Source: Bacteroidales bacterium
Lineage (GTDB): Bacteria; Bacteroidota; Bacteroidia; Bacteroidales; UBA932
Length of the DNA stretch: 43,152 bases
NCBI GenBank assembly: GCA_024402095.1
Contig: JAKSJU010000007.1
Location: forward strand, 1-43,152
Reading direction: 5' to 3'
Part shown: in pieces, positions 1 through 7,860 of the stretch
How positions within the stretch are numbered: the stretch's first letter is position 1
Layout of the letters: every line of letters begins with the position of its first letter
The notes under the pieces: generated by a model
What the model saw: only the letters and a program-made list of their open reading frames with translations
What the model was told of the DNA's origin: nothing
Databases searched by the model: none
Made by a program: the position numbers and the translations under genes

Positions 1-66
1 CCGCTTCTGCTTATCTCTCGCACGTATGGAATAATTGATTTATAGAGGAAAGATATTAATATTTAC

Positions 67-74
67 TATTTTTG
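67..74 (+). promoter_or_regulatory. Bacteroidota -7 box upstream of rnpB
   Basis: TATTTTTG matches the Bacteroidota housekeeping -7 consensus TAnnTTTG exactly and lies 17 bp before the first paired base of the RNase P RNA. No convincing -33 TTTG is visible at the usual distance. The assignment rests on the match and the position. Confidence 0.6.
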
Positions 75-91
75 CAGCATCTTTGAAAATA

Positions 92-394
92 ATGGTGGAG
101 CGATTTGCCGCTCGCAAGAGAGGAAAGTCCGGACAGGAAAGGGCGACTTCCAGCAGAAAGTGCTGATAGGGGTAACCTTATGCATACTGTAACAGAGAAT
201 GACTGCCGAAAGGCGATGGTGAAAATGCAGTGTAAGAGACTGCGGCGTAGCGTGGCGACACGCTGCGGGTACAGCGCGGAGTCCTGCAAGACCAAATATA
301 CTGGCAGATGAGGGCTGCCCGCCCGATGCCAGGGGGTAGGTTGCGAAGATAAATGGCAAATTCAAAAACAGAAACCGGCTTACGGCTCCACCAT
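92..394 (+). ncRNA. rnpB: RNase P RNA (M1 RNA), bacterial class A
   Basis: This is the catalytic RNA subunit of RNase P, which trims tRNA 5' leaders. The conserved 5' core is seen as GAGGAAAGTCCGGAC near 119-133. The middle holds the conserved GTAAGAG and GCAAGACCAAATA segments. The 3' conserved block reads ACAGAAACCGGCTTAC near 368-383. The ends pair perfectly: ATGGTGGAGC (92-101) with GCTCCACCAT (385-394) makes a 10-bp P1 helix. P1 is followed at once by a run of T (394-401), which probably gives a terminator-like 3' end. Small ORFs across this region are incidental. The exact mature ends are inferred from P1. Confidence 0.95.
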
Positions 395-403
395 TTTTTT
401 TAT

Positions 404-411
404 TATCTTTG
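404..411 (+). promoter_or_regulatory. Bacteroidota -7 box for the DUF1846 gene
   Basis: TATCTTTG is an exact match to TAnnTTTG, starting 10 bp after the end of rnpB P1 and 24 bp before the ATG at 435. The -33 region would lie inside the 3' end of rnpB. The box supports starting the next gene at ATG 435 rather than at the TTG at 426. Confidence 0.7.
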
Positions 412-434
412 CATCCCGAAATCATTTGCAGAAT

Positions 435-1907
435 ATGAAAATCGGGTTCGACAGCGAGAAATATCTCAAGATACAATCAGAGCACATAAAAGAGCGCATT
501 TCCAAATTCGGCGACAAGCTGTATATGGAATTCGGCGGCAAATTGTTTGACGACAACCATGCCAGCAGGGTCCTTCCGGGTTTTGAGCCGGACAGCAAGC
601 TGAAAATGCTCTATCAGCTCAAGGACGAAGCTGAAATCATCATTGTCATCAGTGCCGTCGACATTGAAAAGAACAAGGTCAGAGGCGACCTGGGAATCAC
701 CTATGATATGGATGTTCTCAGATTGCGTGACGCTTTCATCTCAAGAGGATTCCTGGTAAGCAGCGTAGTGATAACCCATTACAACGGACAGTCAAGTGCA
801 GACAACTACAGGACACGGCTCGAGAGGATGGGAATCACAGTATATTATCACCATACCATCGAGGGATACCCGGAGAATGTATCGCTGATCGACTCTGAGG
901 AAGGATTCGGAAAGAACGACTACGTGGAGACTACAAGGCCTCTGGTCGTTGTGACCGCCCCGGGTCCCGGAAGCGGCAAAATGGCCGTGTGCCTGAGCCA
1001 GCTTTACCAGGAAAACATCAGGGGCATCAAGGCCGGATATGCGAAATTCGAGACCTTCCCTATCTGGAACCTCCCGCTCAAGCATCCTATCAATATTGCA
1101 TACGAAGCTGCGACCGCAGATTTGAATGACATCAATATGATAGACCCGTTCCATATCGAGGCATACGGACAGGCTGCAGTGAACTACAACAGGGACATAG
1201 AGATTTTCCCTGTGCTGAACGCCCTGTTCGAGGGAATTTATGGAGAGAATCCTTACAAATCCCCTACTGATATGGGAGTCAATATGATAGGATACTGTAT
1301 CAGTGACGAGGAGGCGTGCTGCGATGCTGCAAAGGACGAAATCATACGCAGGTACTACACGGCACTCAACAAGCTTGCTGACGGCGAATGCAACGACAAT
1401 GAGGTCAACAAGATATCTATTTTAATGAAGCAGGCCAAGATCACCACCGACTTCAGGAAGACCACGATAGCAGCAAAGGAGAGACAGGAGAAATCAGGAG
1501 TCGCATCCGCTGCAATCGAGCTCCCGGACGGGACGCTCATCACGGCGGAGACCAGTCCTCTCCTTGGCCCGAGCGCCGCGCTGATCCTCAATGCCACAAA
1601 AGAGCTTGCCGGGATAGATCACTCGGTTAAACTTATACCTCAGAGTATGATCGAACCTATCCAGAAGACCAAGGTGGAATATCTCCACGGGCACAATCCA
1701 AGGCTTCATACGGATGAAGTGCTCGTAGCCCTTTCAATGCTCAGCCAGTCTGACGAGAACTGCAGGAAAGCGCTTGAAATGCTCCCTCAGCTTGATGGCT
1801 GCCAGGTACATACGACAGTAATGCTCAGCGAAGTCGACCAGAAGATATTCAAAAAATTAGGGGTCGGACTTACGTCAGACCCCGTAAAAAAGAATAAGAA
1901 ATACTGA
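435..1907 (+). CDS. DUF1846 (UPF0371) family protein
   Basis: The product is about 490 residues and covers the whole DUF1846/UPF0371 family, a widespread cytoplasmic family without an established reaction. Family landmarks visible here are the N-terminus MKIGFDSEKY, the segment VVTAPGPGSGKMA near residue 175, which looks like a nucleotide-binding glycine-rich loop, and LPDGTLITAETSPLLGPSAA in the C-terminal third. The frame continues upstream to a TTG at 426, but ATG 435 matches the family N-terminus and fits the -7 box at 404-411. The gene is monocistronic: rnpB precedes it and a convergent gene ends 2 bp after its stop. Family assignment is firm; the biochemical role is not known from the sequence. 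Confidence 0.9.
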   Translation: MKIGFDSEKYLKIQSEHIKERISKFGDKLYMEFGGKLFDDNHASRVLPGFEPDSKLKMLYQLKDEAEIIIVISAVDIEKNKVRGDLGITYDMDVLRLRDAFISRGFLVSSVVITHYNGQSSADNYRTRLERMGITVYYHHTIEGYPENVSLIDSEEGFGKNDYVETTRPLVVVTAPGPGSGKMAVCLSQLYQENIRGIKAGYAKFETFPIWNLPLKHPINIAYEAATADLNDINMIDPFHIEAYGQAAVNYNRDIEIFPVLNALFEGIYGENPYKSPTDMGVNMIGYCISDEEACCDAAKDEIIRRYYTALNKLADGECNDNEVNKISILMKQAKITTDFRKTTIAAKERQEKSGVASAAIELPDGTLITAETSPLLGPSAALILNATKELAGIDHSVKLIPQSMIEPIQKTKVEYLHGHNPRLHTDEVLVALSMLSQSDENCRKALEMLPQLDGCQVHTTVMLSEVDQKIFKKLGVGLTSDPVKKNKKY

Positions 1908-1909
1908 TT

Positions 1910-2503
1910 CTATAGGTATTTCACCGTCTCCGACAAATCCCTGTAGGAACTGTGGTTGCTTGAAGGCTCGGAAATCTCCGACGGATATCCGAAAGGCATA
2001 AGCAGCACAGGATGTATGTTTTCAGGGAGCTGAAGTGCCTCCACGAGCTTTTCAGGGTCGTAATATCCTACGATACATGTACCGACTCCCAGGTTCTGAG
2101 CCTCCAGCATCATATGGGTGAGCACTATTGTGACGTCAATGTCGCCATAATTGCCAGAAGCACCTCTTCCGGCAACATTTTCATCATTGTAACAGAACAC
2201 AAAGCACTGGGGAGCTCCGTAGATGCATGGGGAAACTTCATTGAGTTTTGCCATAACATCTTCGGATTTAACAACGTATACCATCTGCGGCTGTGAGTTC
2301 ACGGCTGTCGGGGCAATCTGTCCTGCACGTATGATTTTGTCAATGATAGACTGGTCTACCGGAGTAGAGTCAAAACTACGGACCGAATATCTTTCAGCTG
2401 CAAGTTCGAGAAAATCCTTTGTCATGTTCTCTGTCTGTGGATTACGGCCGCATGAAGAAAGCAGGAGAGCTGATGCGGCGACAATTAATAGATAAGGTTT
2501 CAT
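1910..2503 (-). CDS. Nitroreductase-family lipoprotein
   Basis: The product is 197 residues. Residues 1-18 are a lipoprotein signal ending in LLLSSC, so Cys18 is the predicted lipidated residue and the protein should sit in the periplasm on a membrane. The rest is a compact FMN-dependent nitroreductase fold: the N-terminal RYSVRSFDSTPV segment is typical of the family, APTAVNSQPQ follows near residue 70, and the C-terminal half carries the GVGTCIVGYYDPEK segment. Such enzymes reduce nitro or quinone compounds with NAD(P)H, but most are cytoplasmic, so the lipobox is notable. It is the last gene of a long minus-strand run and overlaps the upstream HepT-like gene by 4 bp (ATGA), which implies coupled translation. 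The substrate cannot be inferred. Confidence 0.85.
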   Translation of the reverse strand: MKPYLLIVAASALLLSSCGRNPQTENMTKDFLELAAERYSVRSFDSTPVDQSIIDKIIRAGQIAPTAVNSQPQMVYVVKSEDVMAKLNEVSPCIYGAPQCFVFCYNDENVAGRGASGNYGDIDVTIVLTHMMLEAQNLGVGTCIVGYYDPEKLVEALQLPENIHPVLLMPFGYPSEISEPSSNHSSYRDLSETVKYL

Positions 2504-2904
2504 TTATTTTGGTTTGTGGTTAATTTACCGGATTCAAGGTCTGAAAGCATCTTTTCGATTGTAGTCTTCAGCACAGGGATATCTGTCCTGATAGTATTGA
2601 ACAGGGCTTCAGAATCCGCATCAATATACTCCCCTTTCAACACATCCCCCATACCGAAAACAGATTTCCACTGTACCTGTCCGTAGGATGAGAAGACAGA
2701 CTCGGTGGCAATCTGCTTTATTCTCTTGAAGTAATTGGACAAATATATCAGGCTCATGCCGCAGGCACGGAAGACAGTGCGTCCGAGCAGGGTTTCCGTC
2801 AGGTCTTCAGGAGAACTGATAGAGACAGAAATCTGATCCATGAACTCAATTTCAGAAAGGCAATGCTTCAGGTATGCGGAAACTGTTTGATTATTATTCG
2901 ACAT
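2500..2904 (-). CDS. HepT-like HEPN protein lacking the RNase motif
   Basis: The product is 134 residues and helical. It fits the HepT/DUF86 (HEPN) layout: an N-terminal helix (AYLKHCLSEIEF), a central helical stretch, then WKSVFGMGDVLKGEY and a C-terminal helix with TDIPVLKTTIEKML that closely mirrors the HepT ending. In active HepT toxins the signature is R-x4-H-x-Y. Here the matching positions are Gly86, Gly91 and Tyr93, so Arg and His are gone and the Tyr is kept. RNase activity is therefore unlikely. The gene overlaps the upstream XRE-MNT gene by 11 bp and the downstream nitroreductase by 4 bp. The family call is my own alignment by eye. A neutral alternative is a conserved helical protein of unknown function. 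Confidence 0.7.
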   Translation of the reverse strand: MSNNNQTVSAYLKHCLSEIEFMDQISVSISSPEDLTETLLGRTVFRACGMSLIYLSNYFKRIKQIATESVFSSYGQVQWKSVFGMGDVLKGEYIDADSEALFNTIRTDIPVLKTTIEKMLSDLESGKLTTNQNK

Positions 2905-3400
2905 CTTCTATTATATAATTAAAGGCCTTCCCGCTGTGTGAAAAACGGGAGGAAGATTCCGGTATAAGATATACTTTCTGCTTGATAACAGACTCAAGGG
3001 AAGATTTCAGTTCGGCGTACAGATAAATGCTCGGCTTTTTCATTCGGACCATTATTTCCAGAACTCCTTCTTCTGAAGTATCCTGACCGTCATCCGGCAG
3101 CAGCAGCGCAAGGCGAACAAGCCCGAAATGATCTGAATTGTATTTTTTGAAAAGGCCCAGAAGATACATCAGGCGCTGCTTCGCTGTGGAAAGAGAAGAC
3201 AGTCTGTCCACGACCTTGAGCTCAACGGCATAGCCCATCGCATCCAGAAGCCTGTCGACAGTTTCCTCGCTGCCGAGCTGGCCGCTCTCCATCTTGCAGA
3301 CCTGGGACTTTGTCATGCCGGAAAGTAGGCCGAGCTGTTCCTGCGTAAGCTTTCTGCTCTTTCTCAGAGACTTGATCAATTCCGCCGTTGATGATTTCAT
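2894..3400 (-). CDS. XRE HTH protein fused to a degenerate MNT domain
   Basis: Residues 5-58 are a Cro/C1-type helix-turn-helix (LTQEQLGLLSGMTKSQVCKM). Residues about 88-146 follow the minimal nucleotidyltransferase (MNT) pattern: a strand LVRLALLL, then the place where GSxxRGEATxxSDIDL is expected, then IMVRMKKPSIYLYAELKSSL and KVYLI. The nucleotide and metal motif G-S-x10-D-x-D is absent; the aligned residues are L-P at the glycine-serine position and V-L-E at the D-x-D position. This is the usual antitoxin partner of HepT, here apparently inactive as an enzyme but with a DNA-binding domain. The start is taken at ATG 3398-3400 because a TACCTTCG box lies just upstream. A longer in-frame ATG at 3437-3439 would add 13 residues. 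The pair sits directly downstream of rimO. Confidence 0.7.
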   Translation of the reverse strand: MKSSTAELIKSLRKSRKLTQEQLGLLSGMTKSQVCKMESGQLGSEETVDRLLDAMGYAVELKVVDRLSSLSTAKQRLMYLLGLFKKYNSDHFGLVRLALLLPDDGQDTSEEGVLEIMVRMKKPSIYLYAELKSSLESVIKQKVYLIPESSSRFSHSGKAFNYIIEDVE

Positions 3401-3405
3401 ATCTG

Positions 3406-3413
3406 CGAAGGTA
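3406..3413 (-). promoter_or_regulatory. Possible -7 box before the XRE-MNT gene
   Basis: On the minus strand TACCTTCG differs from TAnnTTTG at one base. It ends 5 bp before the ATG at 3400, a spacing seen for other genes in this window. If real, it would allow the XRE-MNT, HepT-like and nitroreductase genes to be transcribed separately from rimO. Confidence 0.35.
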
Positions 3414-3444
3414 AATAAAGTTTCACAGATATGCAACATCTACA

Positions 3445-4752
3445 CTAAATTATCTCTGCCCTCAGATCGTAATAATCGGCCTCAGTAATACGTACGTTAA
3501 GGAAATCACCCACTTTCACTCCCTCAGCGGCAGGAACTATAATTTCTCCGTCAACTTCAGGGCTTTCATGCTGCGAACGGCAGACAAGGTATCCGTCACC
3601 GATTGCATCGACAAGCACTCTCTCCTCGTCCCCGACCCTCGACAGGTTGTACGCAAGGGATTTTTCAGCCTGCAATTCCATCAGTGCCTCGTACCTGCTC
3701 TGCTTGACATCAGCGGGAACATCGTCTATAAGATGTTCTGCACCCCAGGTGCCTTCCTCTTCCGAATACTGGAAAGCTCCCAACCTTTCAAAACCGGCGG
3801 ACTTGACGAATTCAAGCAATTCATTGAATTCCGTCTCCCCCTCTCCGGGATGACCTACTATCATCGTAGTACGGAGTGATACCCCGGGTACTTTCTCCCG
3901 CATGCGTGAAATAAGTTCTCTTGTCCATTTCCCGTCAACGTGCCTGTGCATATTTGAAAGAACTTTGTCAGAAATATGCTGCAGTGGGATGTCCAGGTAT
4001 TTGCATACTTTAGGATTGTCAGCCATCTGTTCGAGTACATCCTCCGGGAAATCATCAGGATATGAATAATGGATCCTTATCCATTCAAGGCCATCAATTC
4101 CGGAAAGTTTTTGGAGAAGCTCGGCCAGACAACGCTTACCATAAAGATCCAGGCCATAATAGGTCGTATCCTGAGCAATAAGTATTATTTCCCTGGCTCC
4201 TTTCCTGACAAGTTCGGTAGCTTCAGAAACGATATCCTCCATAGGGACAGACCTGTGTGCGCCTCTGATATGCGGAATGGCGCAATATGAGCATCTTCTG
4301 TCGCAGCCTTCGGACACTTTGAGATAGGCATAGCTTGCAGGCTCGAAACGCCTTTGGCCGGCATTCTTCCCGTTAAGCCGCACCTTGAACTCATCAGCAA
4401 TCCAATCTGCTACAGGTCGCAGGTCACGGGCACCGAACCAGGCATCGACTTCCGGGATTTCCGAAGGCAGTTCGGACGAATACCTCTGGGACAGACAGCC
4501 GAATACAGCGATTCTGTCTATTTCCCCATCATTTTTACGTGCCACCGCGTCGAGTATCTTCTGTATGGACTCTTCCTTGGCGTCACCGATAAATCCGCAG
4601 GTATTGATCAGCAGACAGTTAATATGCCCACTGACGTCATCAGTAATTTCAAAAGCATCTTCCGGCAGCATTGCCAGGAGATGCTCTGTATCAACTGTGT
4701 TTTTTGAACAGCCTAAGGTAATGACGCTAAGCCTCTTCCTGCTGCTGTTCAT
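3445..4752 (-). CDS. rimO: Ribosomal protein S12 methylthiotransferase
   Basis: This radical-SAM enzyme adds a methylthio group to an aspartate of ribosomal protein S12. The 435-residue length is normal. The N-terminal UPF0004 domain carries the three cluster cysteines Cys15 (GCSKN), Cys52 (NTCGF) and Cys86 (GCLSQ). The radical-SAM motif CxxxCxxC is Cys150, Cys154 and Cys157 in EGCDRRCSYCAIPHIRG. A TRAM-type RNA/protein-binding domain forms roughly the last 65 residues. RYSSELPSEIPEVDAWFG is the RimO-type rather than MiaB-type neighbourhood. The start overlaps the upstream DUF5606 gene by 26 bp, and the gene belongs to the long minus-strand run starting at nusB. Confidence 0.95.
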   Translation of the reverse strand: MNSSRKRLSVITLGCSKNTVDTEHLLAMLPEDAFEITDDVSGHINCLLINTCGFIGDAKEESIQKILDAVARKNDGEIDRIAVFGCLSQRYSSELPSEIPEVDAWFGARDLRPVADWIADEFKVRLNGKNAGQRRFEPASYAYLKVSEGCDRRCSYCAIPHIRGAHRSVPMEDIVSEATELVRKGAREIILIAQDTTYYGLDLYGKRCLAELLQKLSGIDGLEWIRIHYSYPDDFPEDVLEQMADNPKVCKYLDIPLQHISDKVLSNMHRHVDGKWTRELISRMREKVPGVSLRTTMIVGHPGEGETEFNELLEFVKSAGFERLGAFQYSEEEGTWGAEHLIDDVPADVKQSRYEALMELQAEKSLAYNLSRVGDEERVLVDAIGDGYLVCRSQHESPEVDGEIIVPAAEGVKVGDFLNVRITEADYYDLRAEII

Positions 4753-5149
4753 CTTCTTTTACAAAGTCAAGGGACGCGAACTTGACGATTTCATTGTACC
4801 ACTCCACAACTTTCTTCATATGGGACACATAGAAACGGTCTTCGTCGTAATCTGGAATTGCCTTTACGAACAAGGCTTTCAATTCGTCGTCGGACGCCTT
4901 GGCTCCCGGACATTCTGCATCGCCGAGCGCCTTTTTGATGGAAAGGAACACTTCTGCAAGACGGACTTCAGCATCTTTTGTAAAGATGGAGATGTCAGCC
5001 AAAGTGGTAACGCGGCTGTGCGCATCAAATACAGTTCTTTTCTTATCGGAAAGGCTTTCAGCGATAATTCCGTTTCTTGCCTGTGCAATGAACTCGTAGA
5101 GTCCGTGATGTCCTGATACTGACAGGATTTTTCTTAAATCAGTTTGCAT
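4727..5149 (-). CDS. DUF5606 domain protein
   Basis: The product is 140 residues. The N-terminal part (LRKILSVSGHHGLYEFIAQA, then AESLSDKKRTVFDAHSRVT) is the DUF5606 pattern, a small Bacteroidota-specific family without a known function. The C-terminal part is charged and ends in an acidic/glutamine tail (EDEQQQEEA). No signal peptide or membrane segment is visible, so it is probably cytoplasmic. It overlaps coaE by 16 bp upstream and rimO by 26 bp downstream, which points to tight translational coupling. The family call is from memory of the N-terminal pattern and is fairly secure; the function is unknown. Confidence 0.8.
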   Translation of the reverse strand: MQTDLRKILSVSGHHGLYEFIAQARNGIIAESLSDKKRTVFDAHSRVTTLADISIFTKDAEVRLAEVFLSIKKALGDAECPGAKASDDELKALFVKAIPDYDEDRFYVSHMKKVVEWYNEIVKFASLDFVKEDEQQQEEA

Positions 5150-5658
5150 ATCAACTTTTCTTCAATTTGTCTGTATAAATTCTCCAAAGTGGAGTCATTT
5201 TCCAATATTATGTCGGTTTCCGGCTGCTGCGCCGACTGGGAGGAGAGTCGCTGAACTGTCTTAGGATTTCTTCCGACCCGCTGTTCGAGCGGAGCCATTA
5301 CGCATACCGTAAGGTCAAAAACATTCCTGAACGTTTCTTTTTCCAGGGCAACTGCTGACTCAAAGATAACCGTACCGCATGATTGTGAGTTTCTCCAGTT
5401 TTCAAAATCAGAGAGAACCTCGGGATATACCACAGCTTCGAGCGACTCTCTTTTCTCCTTGTCGGAGAAGATAATTCCGATCCGTTCAAACGGCACCCCT
5501 ATAGCTTCCTCCACTTTTTCCCTGAGTCCCGGAACAGAATCATAAAGAGCTTTGGTCCTGCTGTCCGAATCATACACAGGAAAGCCTTTGGAAGCCAGAT
5601 ATCTGCATACTGTGGACTTGCCGCTGGCGATTCCTCCGGTTATGAGGACAGTCTTCAT
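5134..5658 (-). CDS. coaE: Dephospho-CoA kinase
   Basis: It catalyses the last step of coenzyme A synthesis, phosphorylation of the 3'-OH of dephospho-CoA by ATP. The P-loop GGIASGKST is at residues 8-16. YDSDSRTKALYD follows as the expected substrate-binding acidic segment, then VVYPEVL and IFESAVALEKE in the lid/acceptor region. The protein is 174 residues, somewhat shorter than the usual 190-210, and the C-terminal lid helix after VGRNPKTVQRLSSQ looks trimmed. It overlaps the YbbR-like gene upstream by 4 bp (ATGA) and DUF5606 downstream by 16 bp. The nusB, yajC, ybbR, coaE order is a familiar Bacteroidales arrangement. Confidence 0.92.
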   Translation of the reverse strand: MKTVLITGGIASGKSTVCRYLASKGFPVYDSDSRTKALYDSVPGLREKVEEAIGVPFERIGIIFSDKEKRESLEAVVYPEVLSDFENWRNSQSCGTVIFESAVALEKETFRNVFDLTVCVMAPLEQRVGRNPKTVQRLSSQSAQQPETDIILENDSTLENLYRQIEEKLICKLI

Positions 5659-6590
5659 TCCATTCCTCCGTTTTCAACACAACTGCACACCTCCGGATCA
5701 ATGACACAGGATATCACAGAAGCAGGAAGTTCAGAACAGCGGATAACGCAGTTTCCATTTATCGATCTGACGAATTCATTGTAGTCAACATACAGATGGA
5801 CATCGTCAAACGGCTCATTCTCAAGAGGGAAAGGGCATCTTAACACCACCTTGGCCACCGACGGGAAGATTGAAACGTTCTTGCTTTCCGGTACATTTAG
5901 TACATCTATCCTGATCTCTCCCGTTACATCAACGTATCTCGTAACATCAAGGGAGTAGGACACTTCCTCATAGGAAACTCTAACGCCCTGTATGCGTTCA
6001 AGCTTTGCCACGCCGTTGATATTGCCGCGTATGTCCCTGACAGTGATCGGCTCTGTCCGTATATCCGACAGTGACTCAAGCCTTGACGGCTCGGCATATA
6101 CGGTAACTGAATCCGGGCTGATTCTCATTTCGCCCAGAGAACAGTATTGAGGCCTGAAGGAAAGCACCTTGACAGGAGTCACAGGCACACGCTTATAGTT
6201 CTCATGGGCAAAGCGGAATGAAATCTTGCTGCTCACGAAAGACTCTACAGTAACGCCCTGCCCGAAGATATCGGCGACGTATTTGTACAGGGTTGCACTT
6301 CCGATGGAAAATATATCGTTTTCTGAAGGAGTGAAATCCGAGCGGTCTATGAAAACGCTCCTGATTTTTTCGTCGGATCCTGCCTTCAAGTCGAGAAGCT
6401 TGAATCCAGAGCAGCGGCACCTTGCCGTTACTGTGGCCGGAGATATCGAATTTCTGGCAAAGCCATCAATATTGCTCATTGCCGAGATGTTGACGCTGAC
6501 AACATCAGTGTACATTCTGGACAGGTTGTGAACCAGCCAGACACTGAATGACAGCATCACACAGAGAATAAATCCGACCCAGCGTTTCAC
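5655..6590 (-). CDS. YbbR/CdaR-like membrane-anchored protein
   Basis: The product is 311 residues. A single N-terminal hydrophobic helix (VGFILCVMLSFSVWLVHNL) is followed by a periplasmic beta-rich region resembling tandem YbbR repeats, with recurring segments such as RVPVTPVKVLSF, PDSVTVYAEPSRLESL and IRTEPITVRDIRG. In Firmicutes the YbbR protein CdaR regulates the diadenylate cyclase CdaA. No cyclase gene is present in this window, so the same role is not shown here. The gene lies between yajC (2 bp gap) and coaE (4 bp overlap). The identification rests on operon position and repeat pattern, and the sequence is diverged. Confidence 0.75.
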   Translation of the reverse strand: MKRWVGFILCVMLSFSVWLVHNLSRMYTDVVSVNISAMSNIDGFARNSISPATVTARCRCSGFKLLDLKAGSDEKIRSVFIDRSDFTPSENDIFSIGSATLYKYVADIFGQGVTVESFVSSKISFRFAHENYKRVPVTPVKVLSFRPQYCSLGEMRISPDSVTVYAEPSRLESLSDIRTEPITVRDIRGNINGVAKLERIQGVRVSYEEVSYSLDVTRYVDVTGEIRIDVLNVPESKNVSIFPSVAKVVLRCPFPLENEPFDDVHLYVDYNEFVRSINGNCVIRCSELPASVISCVIDPEVCSCVENGGME

Positions 6591-6592
6591 TT

Positions 6593-6916
6593 TTACTTGG
6601 AAGCCTGAGTGTCAGAGAAATCGCGTCCGAGAGAAGACTTGTCCACTCTCAGTTTCACCTCACCGTCAACCTTGATGAGAACTGTCTTTTCATCGATTTC
6701 CGCTACAGTACCGTAAATACCTCCGGCAGTAACCACTTTATCACCCTTTTTGAGCTCATTGCGGAACTTCTCCATCTCTTTCTGCTGCTTGCGCTGAGGA
6801 CGGATCATAAAGAGCCACATAACTACAAAGATGAGGATCATCATAATCCAGAATCCAGCTCCACCGCCGGCCTGTGCATTGGCATTTGCCTGAAGAATAA
6901 CTGTTAAAAGCTTCAT
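6593..6916 (-). CDS. yajC: Preprotein translocase accessory subunit YajC
   Basis: The product is 107 residues. A single membrane helix (FWIMMILIFVVMWLFMIRP) is followed by the YajC hallmark RPQRKQQKEMEKFRNELKKG and then GDKVVTAGGIYGTVAEI, the conserved cytoplasmic beta domain. YajC associates with the SecDF translocase in the inner membrane. An extra small-residue stretch (ANANAQAGGGAG) precedes the helix, common in this phylum. The gene is 9 bp downstream of nusB and 2 bp upstream of the YbbR-like gene. SecD and SecF are not in this window. Confidence 0.95.
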   Translation of the reverse strand: MKLLTVILQANANAQAGGGAGFWIMMILIFVVMWLFMIRPQRKQQKEMEKFRNELKKGDKVVTAGGIYGTVAEIDEKTVLIKVDGEVKLRVDKSSLGRDFSDTQASK

Positions 6917-6925
6917 AATAACTTA

Positions 6926-7810
6926 TTAATTAATGATTTTATCCAATAAACCGTTTACAAAGGCCTTGCTCTCATGGGTACTGTAGAACTTGGAGATTTC
7001 AACGTATTCGTTGATGATGATCTTCTTGGCGGTATCCTTGAAAGCCTCGGCTTCAGCCTGACCGGCTACGATAAGGCACAGATCCGCAGTACAGATTCTG
7101 TTCTTGTCCCACTTCGGAGTGCGGCTAGCGACCTCCTGATAATATCTGTCGAAATTGTTGACCGCCTTGCGCAAGATATTCACGACAAAGGCCTTGTCAT
7201 CATTCCTGAATAGTTCCGGAAGTGCCCATCGGCCACCGTTTCCCAACTCTTCAAAAGTCTTGCAGCAAAGATTGATGACATAATCGACGTCATCATTCCA
7301 GAAAATGGAGGAATCCTCAAGAATCTCCCTGAGTTCATCATTGTCCTGGAGTTCGTTTGCAAAGATATCAGCCCATAGTCCGGCATCCTGCTTGAGTGAA
7401 CGCTCCGGTTCATCCATGTACCGGGTAAAGTACTCCCTTTCCCTGATATTTTCATAAAGGTGCCTCAGAATGGCGTCATACTGGTCCCAGGTAAACTTTT
7501 TTTTCTTTATGATCTTCGCGAAATCAGGATCATTCTCAAGAAGAGGTGCGATTGAATTCTCTACGAACTTGAGCTTTGGATTTTTCTCCTCTTCGGAAGG
7601 ATTGAACTTTGATTTTGCCGCCTCGATACGGTTTCTGGCTTCTACTGTCAAAGGAGCGACAATGGAAAGAAGGAAAAGATACAGATCCCTGGTGGATTCA
7701 CACGATTCCTCAAGCTGGGCTTCAGCCTCCTTGACCGTCATTCCAGGATTTTCTGCGTAACTGTATATGGTTTTGAAAACCTTGATACGGAGAATTCTAC
7801 GATTCAGCAT
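6926..7810 (-). CDS. nusB: Transcription antitermination factor NusB (long form)
   Basis: NusB binds boxA RNA with S10 (NusE) during rRNA antitermination. At 294 residues this is about twice the E. coli protein. The Bacteroidota form carries an N-terminal extension (beginning LNRRILRIKVFKTIYSYA) and keeps the NusB helical domain in the C-terminal half, seen as DKNRICTADLCLIVAGQAEA followed by IIINEYVEISKFYSTHESKAFVNGLLDKI. It is the first gene of the nine-gene minus-strand run. Its promoter is the -7 box TATCTTTG at 7831-7838, back to back with the promoter of the DUF3276 gene. Confidence 0.93.
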   Translation of the reverse strand: MLNRRILRIKVFKTIYSYAENPGMTVKEAEAQLEESCESTRDLYLFLLSIVAPLTVEARNRIEAAKSKFNPSEEEKNPKLKFVENSIAPLLENDPDFAKIIKKKKFTWDQYDAILRHLYENIREREYFTRYMDEPERSLKQDAGLWADIFANELQDNDELREILEDSSIFWNDDVDYVINLCCKTFEELGNGGRWALPELFRNDDKAFVVNILRKAVNNFDRYYQEVASRTPKWDKNRICTADLCLIVAGQAEAEAFKDTAKKIIINEYVEISKFYSTHESKAFVNGLLDKIIN

Positions 7811-7830
7811 CTTGTTGTCAAATATTTCAG

Positions 7831-7838
7831 CAAAGATA
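7831..7838 (-). promoter_or_regulatory. -7 box for the nusB operon
   Basis: On the minus strand TATCTTTG matches TAnnTTTG exactly and ends 20 bp before the nusB ATG. It lies 22 bp from the plus-strand box at 7861-7868, forming a divergent promoter pair. Confidence 0.65.
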
Positions 7839-7860
7839 GCAAGGAATCGATAAAAAATTA

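Noticed and set aside
1-66. Start of the window before the rnpB promoter
   Set aside because: No convincing gene or RNA can be seen in this short AT-rich stretch.
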